A DNA stretch of 7,046 nucleotides, taken from contig DRPO01000147.1 of NCBI GenBank assembly GCA_011330835.1, positions 1 through 7,046 of the forward strand, in the 5' to 3' direction. This DNA is from Gammaproteobacteria bacterium. Lineage in GTDB: Bacteria > Pseudomonadota > Gammaproteobacteria > UWMA-0217. The notes under the pieces are model-generated. The model saw only the letters and a list, made by a program, of their open reading frames with translations, did no database searches and was not told the DNA's origin. The position numbers and the translations under genes were made by a program. Below are positions 5,738 through 7,046 of the stretch, piece by piece; position 1 is the first letter of the stretch; each line of letters opens with the position of its first letter.

Positions 5738-6709
5738 TTATTTTTCGTCTTTTCTGTCCTGATAGTAGTAATCGTACTTGTTCAGGATCTCGTTGGTGAA
5801 ATTCCAGGCTTCCTTGTAGGTCAGATCGCTGTTGTCCGGGAAGATGATCCGGATGTACAGCTTATCGTCATATTCGCTTTTCAGGCTGCTCAATAATTCA
5901 TGCATTCGTTTGATTGAATAACGGCTGAATTGCGTATCGTCGGGTTGCTTGAGTTCAATAACGTGTTCGCCATTGTTGCGGTGGTAGCGTAGCGAAACGA
6001 CGTATTTTCCCTTGGAGGTTCGCGCCGGTTTCACCAGCTTCTGGTATTTGGTCTCCAGCGATGCGTATTCATCACGCAGCCGGGCGAGGGATTCCTCGCT
6101 GATCCGCTGTCGCGAACGCGCCTGTTCGATTTCCCGGGCCTGCTGATGTTGCGCGGATTTCAAACCCTCGATGCTGGTTCTGGCGGCGGCCAGTTCCACC
6201 TCGCGGGATCGCAGCGCCCTGGCTTTCAGATCGACTTCCTTGCGCGCCCGGGAAAGCTCTGATTCGAGCTGGTCCAGCTGGCTGATCATGTCCTGGATTT
6301 CGCGGGTCTTGTCATTGAGTTGCTGTTTCAGCGCGTCGGCCGCGGAAGCGGTTTGGGATAGCTGCTCGGTCAATTCGCCAAGGCGCTTTTTGAGTTTGGC
6401 CTTTTCTTCCTCGGTGCGCACGCGGTCGAGCTGGGCAATCGACAGCAGGTTTTCCAGCGCCAAGATGCGTTCTTCCAGGGTAAGGTTCTGTTCCAGGCGC
6501 AGCTTGGCCTGCTCGGCGGCCTTGCGCTCGGATTCCAGCGTTTGCGTCAGTTGCTGCGTCAGGCCGGAGTTGCGAATGATCAGAAACGCGGTGGAGATGA
6601 GGAAGATCATCACCACGACCATCATGATGTCGGTGAACGACGGCCAGAAGCTGTCCTCGCCGACGGAAAGCGGCGAGTGGCCGGCGCGAAGATCGGGGAA
6701 ATCGTTCAT
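5738..6709 (-). CDS. MotB/ZorB-like motor subunit with long coiled coil
   Basis: A 323-aa inner-membrane protein predicted to be the B subunit of an ion-driven 5:2 motor of the MotAB/ExbBD/ZorAB kind. After a short cytoplasmic tail, DSFWPSFTDIMMV (19-31) leads into one membrane helix (about 25-45); Asp27 is in the place of the essential ion-carrying Asp of MotB and ZorB. Residues about 50-235 are a long, charged, heptad-like coiled coil. The last 90 residues form a compact domain (KYVVSLRYHRNNGEHVIEL, then KLYIRIIFPDNSDLTYKEAW) with no visible OmpA-type peptidoglycan-binding motif; it looks more like the small periplasmic domain of ExbD, which is my inference. The ATG overlaps the stop of the upstream gene in ATGA and has no good Shine-Dalgarno, so translation is probably coupled. 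It differs from flagellar MotB and typical ZorB in the coiled-coil length and end domain. Its job is unknown. Confidence 0.75.
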   Translation of the reverse strand: MNDFPDLRAGHSPLSVGEDSFWPSFTDIMMVVVMIFLISTAFLIIRNSGLTQQLTQTLESERKAAEQAKLRLEQNLTLEERILALENLLSIAQLDRVRTEEEKAKLKKRLGELTEQLSQTASAADALKQQLNDKTREIQDMISQLDQLESELSRARKEVDLKARALRSREVELAAARTSIEGLKSAQHQQAREIEQARSRQRISEESLARLRDEYASLETKYQKLVKPARTSKGKYVVSLRYHRNNGEHVIELKQPDDTQFSRYSIKRMHELLSSLKSEYDDKLYIRIIFPDNSDLTYKEAWNFTNEILNKYDYYYQDRKDEK

Positions 6710-7046
6710 TCGGGACGGCGGCTGTCGGTCAGGCGGAAGCCTCGCAGCATGATCTTGCGCAGGTCATCGACCTGTTGCGTCAGCTCCTGCATCAGGGTTT
6801 CATGGTCGATGATGGCCTTGCGCATCAGTTCTTCGCTGGCCTTTTGGTCGGCCTGGGCGACGGCCAGGTTTCTCGCGACCTTTTGCAGCGAATCGATCAG
6901 CGTCGACAACTCTTCGCCGATGTTTTCGGTCTTGATGCGAAAACGCGGCATCAGGTGGTCGGCGGTAATGCTTTCGATGGCGCTCAGGATGCGGGTGCGG
7001 CGGATCATCGTGCGCGAGTAGAAGAAGCCGAAAATCACGTAGCAGA
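6706..7046 (-). CDS. 3' end of a probable MotA/ExbB/ZorA-like subunit (partial)
   Basis: The last 112 codons of a gene that continues past the right edge; the true start is not in the window. It opens with a hydrophobic piece (CYVIFGFFYS) that may be the end of a membrane helix, followed by a basic stretch (RTMIRRTRIL) and a helical, coiled-coil-like tail (ELSTLIDSLQKVARNLAVAQADQ...) ending in SRRPE. No family-defining channel helices are visible, so the identification rests mostly on its 4-bp overlap with the MotB/ZorB-like gene, since such channel subunits are normally encoded directly upstream of their partner. A cytoplasmic tail after the last helix would fit ZorA or MotA. It could also be an unrelated membrane protein. 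Confidence 0.5.
   Translation of the reverse strand, partial: CYVIFGFFYSRTMIRRTRILSAIESITADHLMPRFRIKTENIGEELSTLIDSLQKVARNLAVAQADQKASEELMRKAIIDHETLMQELTQQVDDLRKIMLRGFRLTDSRRPE

Noticed and set aside
6171..6752. 193-aa Ser-rich plus-strand frame
   Set aside because: Antisense to the coiled-coil region of the MotB-like gene; its Ser and Arg repeats mirror Glu, Lys and Leu codons on the other strand.
5738..7046. Complete Zorya defence system
   Set aside because: Only an A-like tail and a B-like subunit are visible. No ZorC, ZorD or ZorE follows, and the B subunit's end domain does not look OmpA-like. Genes beyond the right edge could change this.

Overview
The window looks like a GC-rich gammaproteobacterial chromosome. 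Dispersed repeat families typical of Gammaproteobacteria (methanotroph, Pseudomonas and Xanthomonas-like genomes) fill the gaps between genes. The proteins are also of gammaproteobacterial type: a DUF455 ferritin-like protein, a right-handed beta-helix protein and a MotAB/ZorAB-like motor pair. A methanotroph-like genome is a guess from overall flavour only. No rRNA, tRNA, CRISPR array or intact insertion sequence is visible.

Left part (1-2081). One plus-strand sugar-nucleotidyltransferase-type gene (796-1605) sits between two repeat-rich non-coding stretches. Upstream are three different inverted-repeat elements (461-484, 538-615, 634-710) and about 460 bp with no supported gene. Downstream are a short GC hairpin (1633-1650) and a composite repeat of successive hairpins (about 1764-2062), headed by a perfect 14-bp stem of the GTTACTTTTCTTTG type.

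Middle part (2082-5040). A minus-strand exported beta-helix protein (2082-3275) is transcribed divergently from a plus-strand two-gene unit. That unit holds a DUF455/ferritin-like putative di-iron protein (3505-4302) and, 6 bp later, an uncharacterised exported protein or lipoprotein (4309-5040).

Right part (5041-7046), all minus strand. Entering from the right edge is the 3' end of a gene read here as a MotA/ExbB/ZorA-like channel subunit. It overlaps by 4 bp a MotB/ZorB-like subunit (5738-6709) with the membrane-helix ion-carrying Asp, a long coiled coil and a C-terminal domain that is not visibly OmpA-like. After an AT-rich gap comes a compact small-gene unit: a predicted promoter with a perfect TTGACA box (5541-5569), a roughly 200-nt leader containing a 12-bp palindrome and a possible overlapping 60-aa ORF, a 64-aa protein with a near-ideal Shine-Dalgarno (5139-5333), and a hairpin terminator (5100-5129).

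The best candidates for something new are the motor pair with an unusual B-subunit end, and the self-contained small-protein gene beside it. The A subunit and any partners further upstream lie outside the window, so membership of a defence system such as Zorya cannot be decided here.
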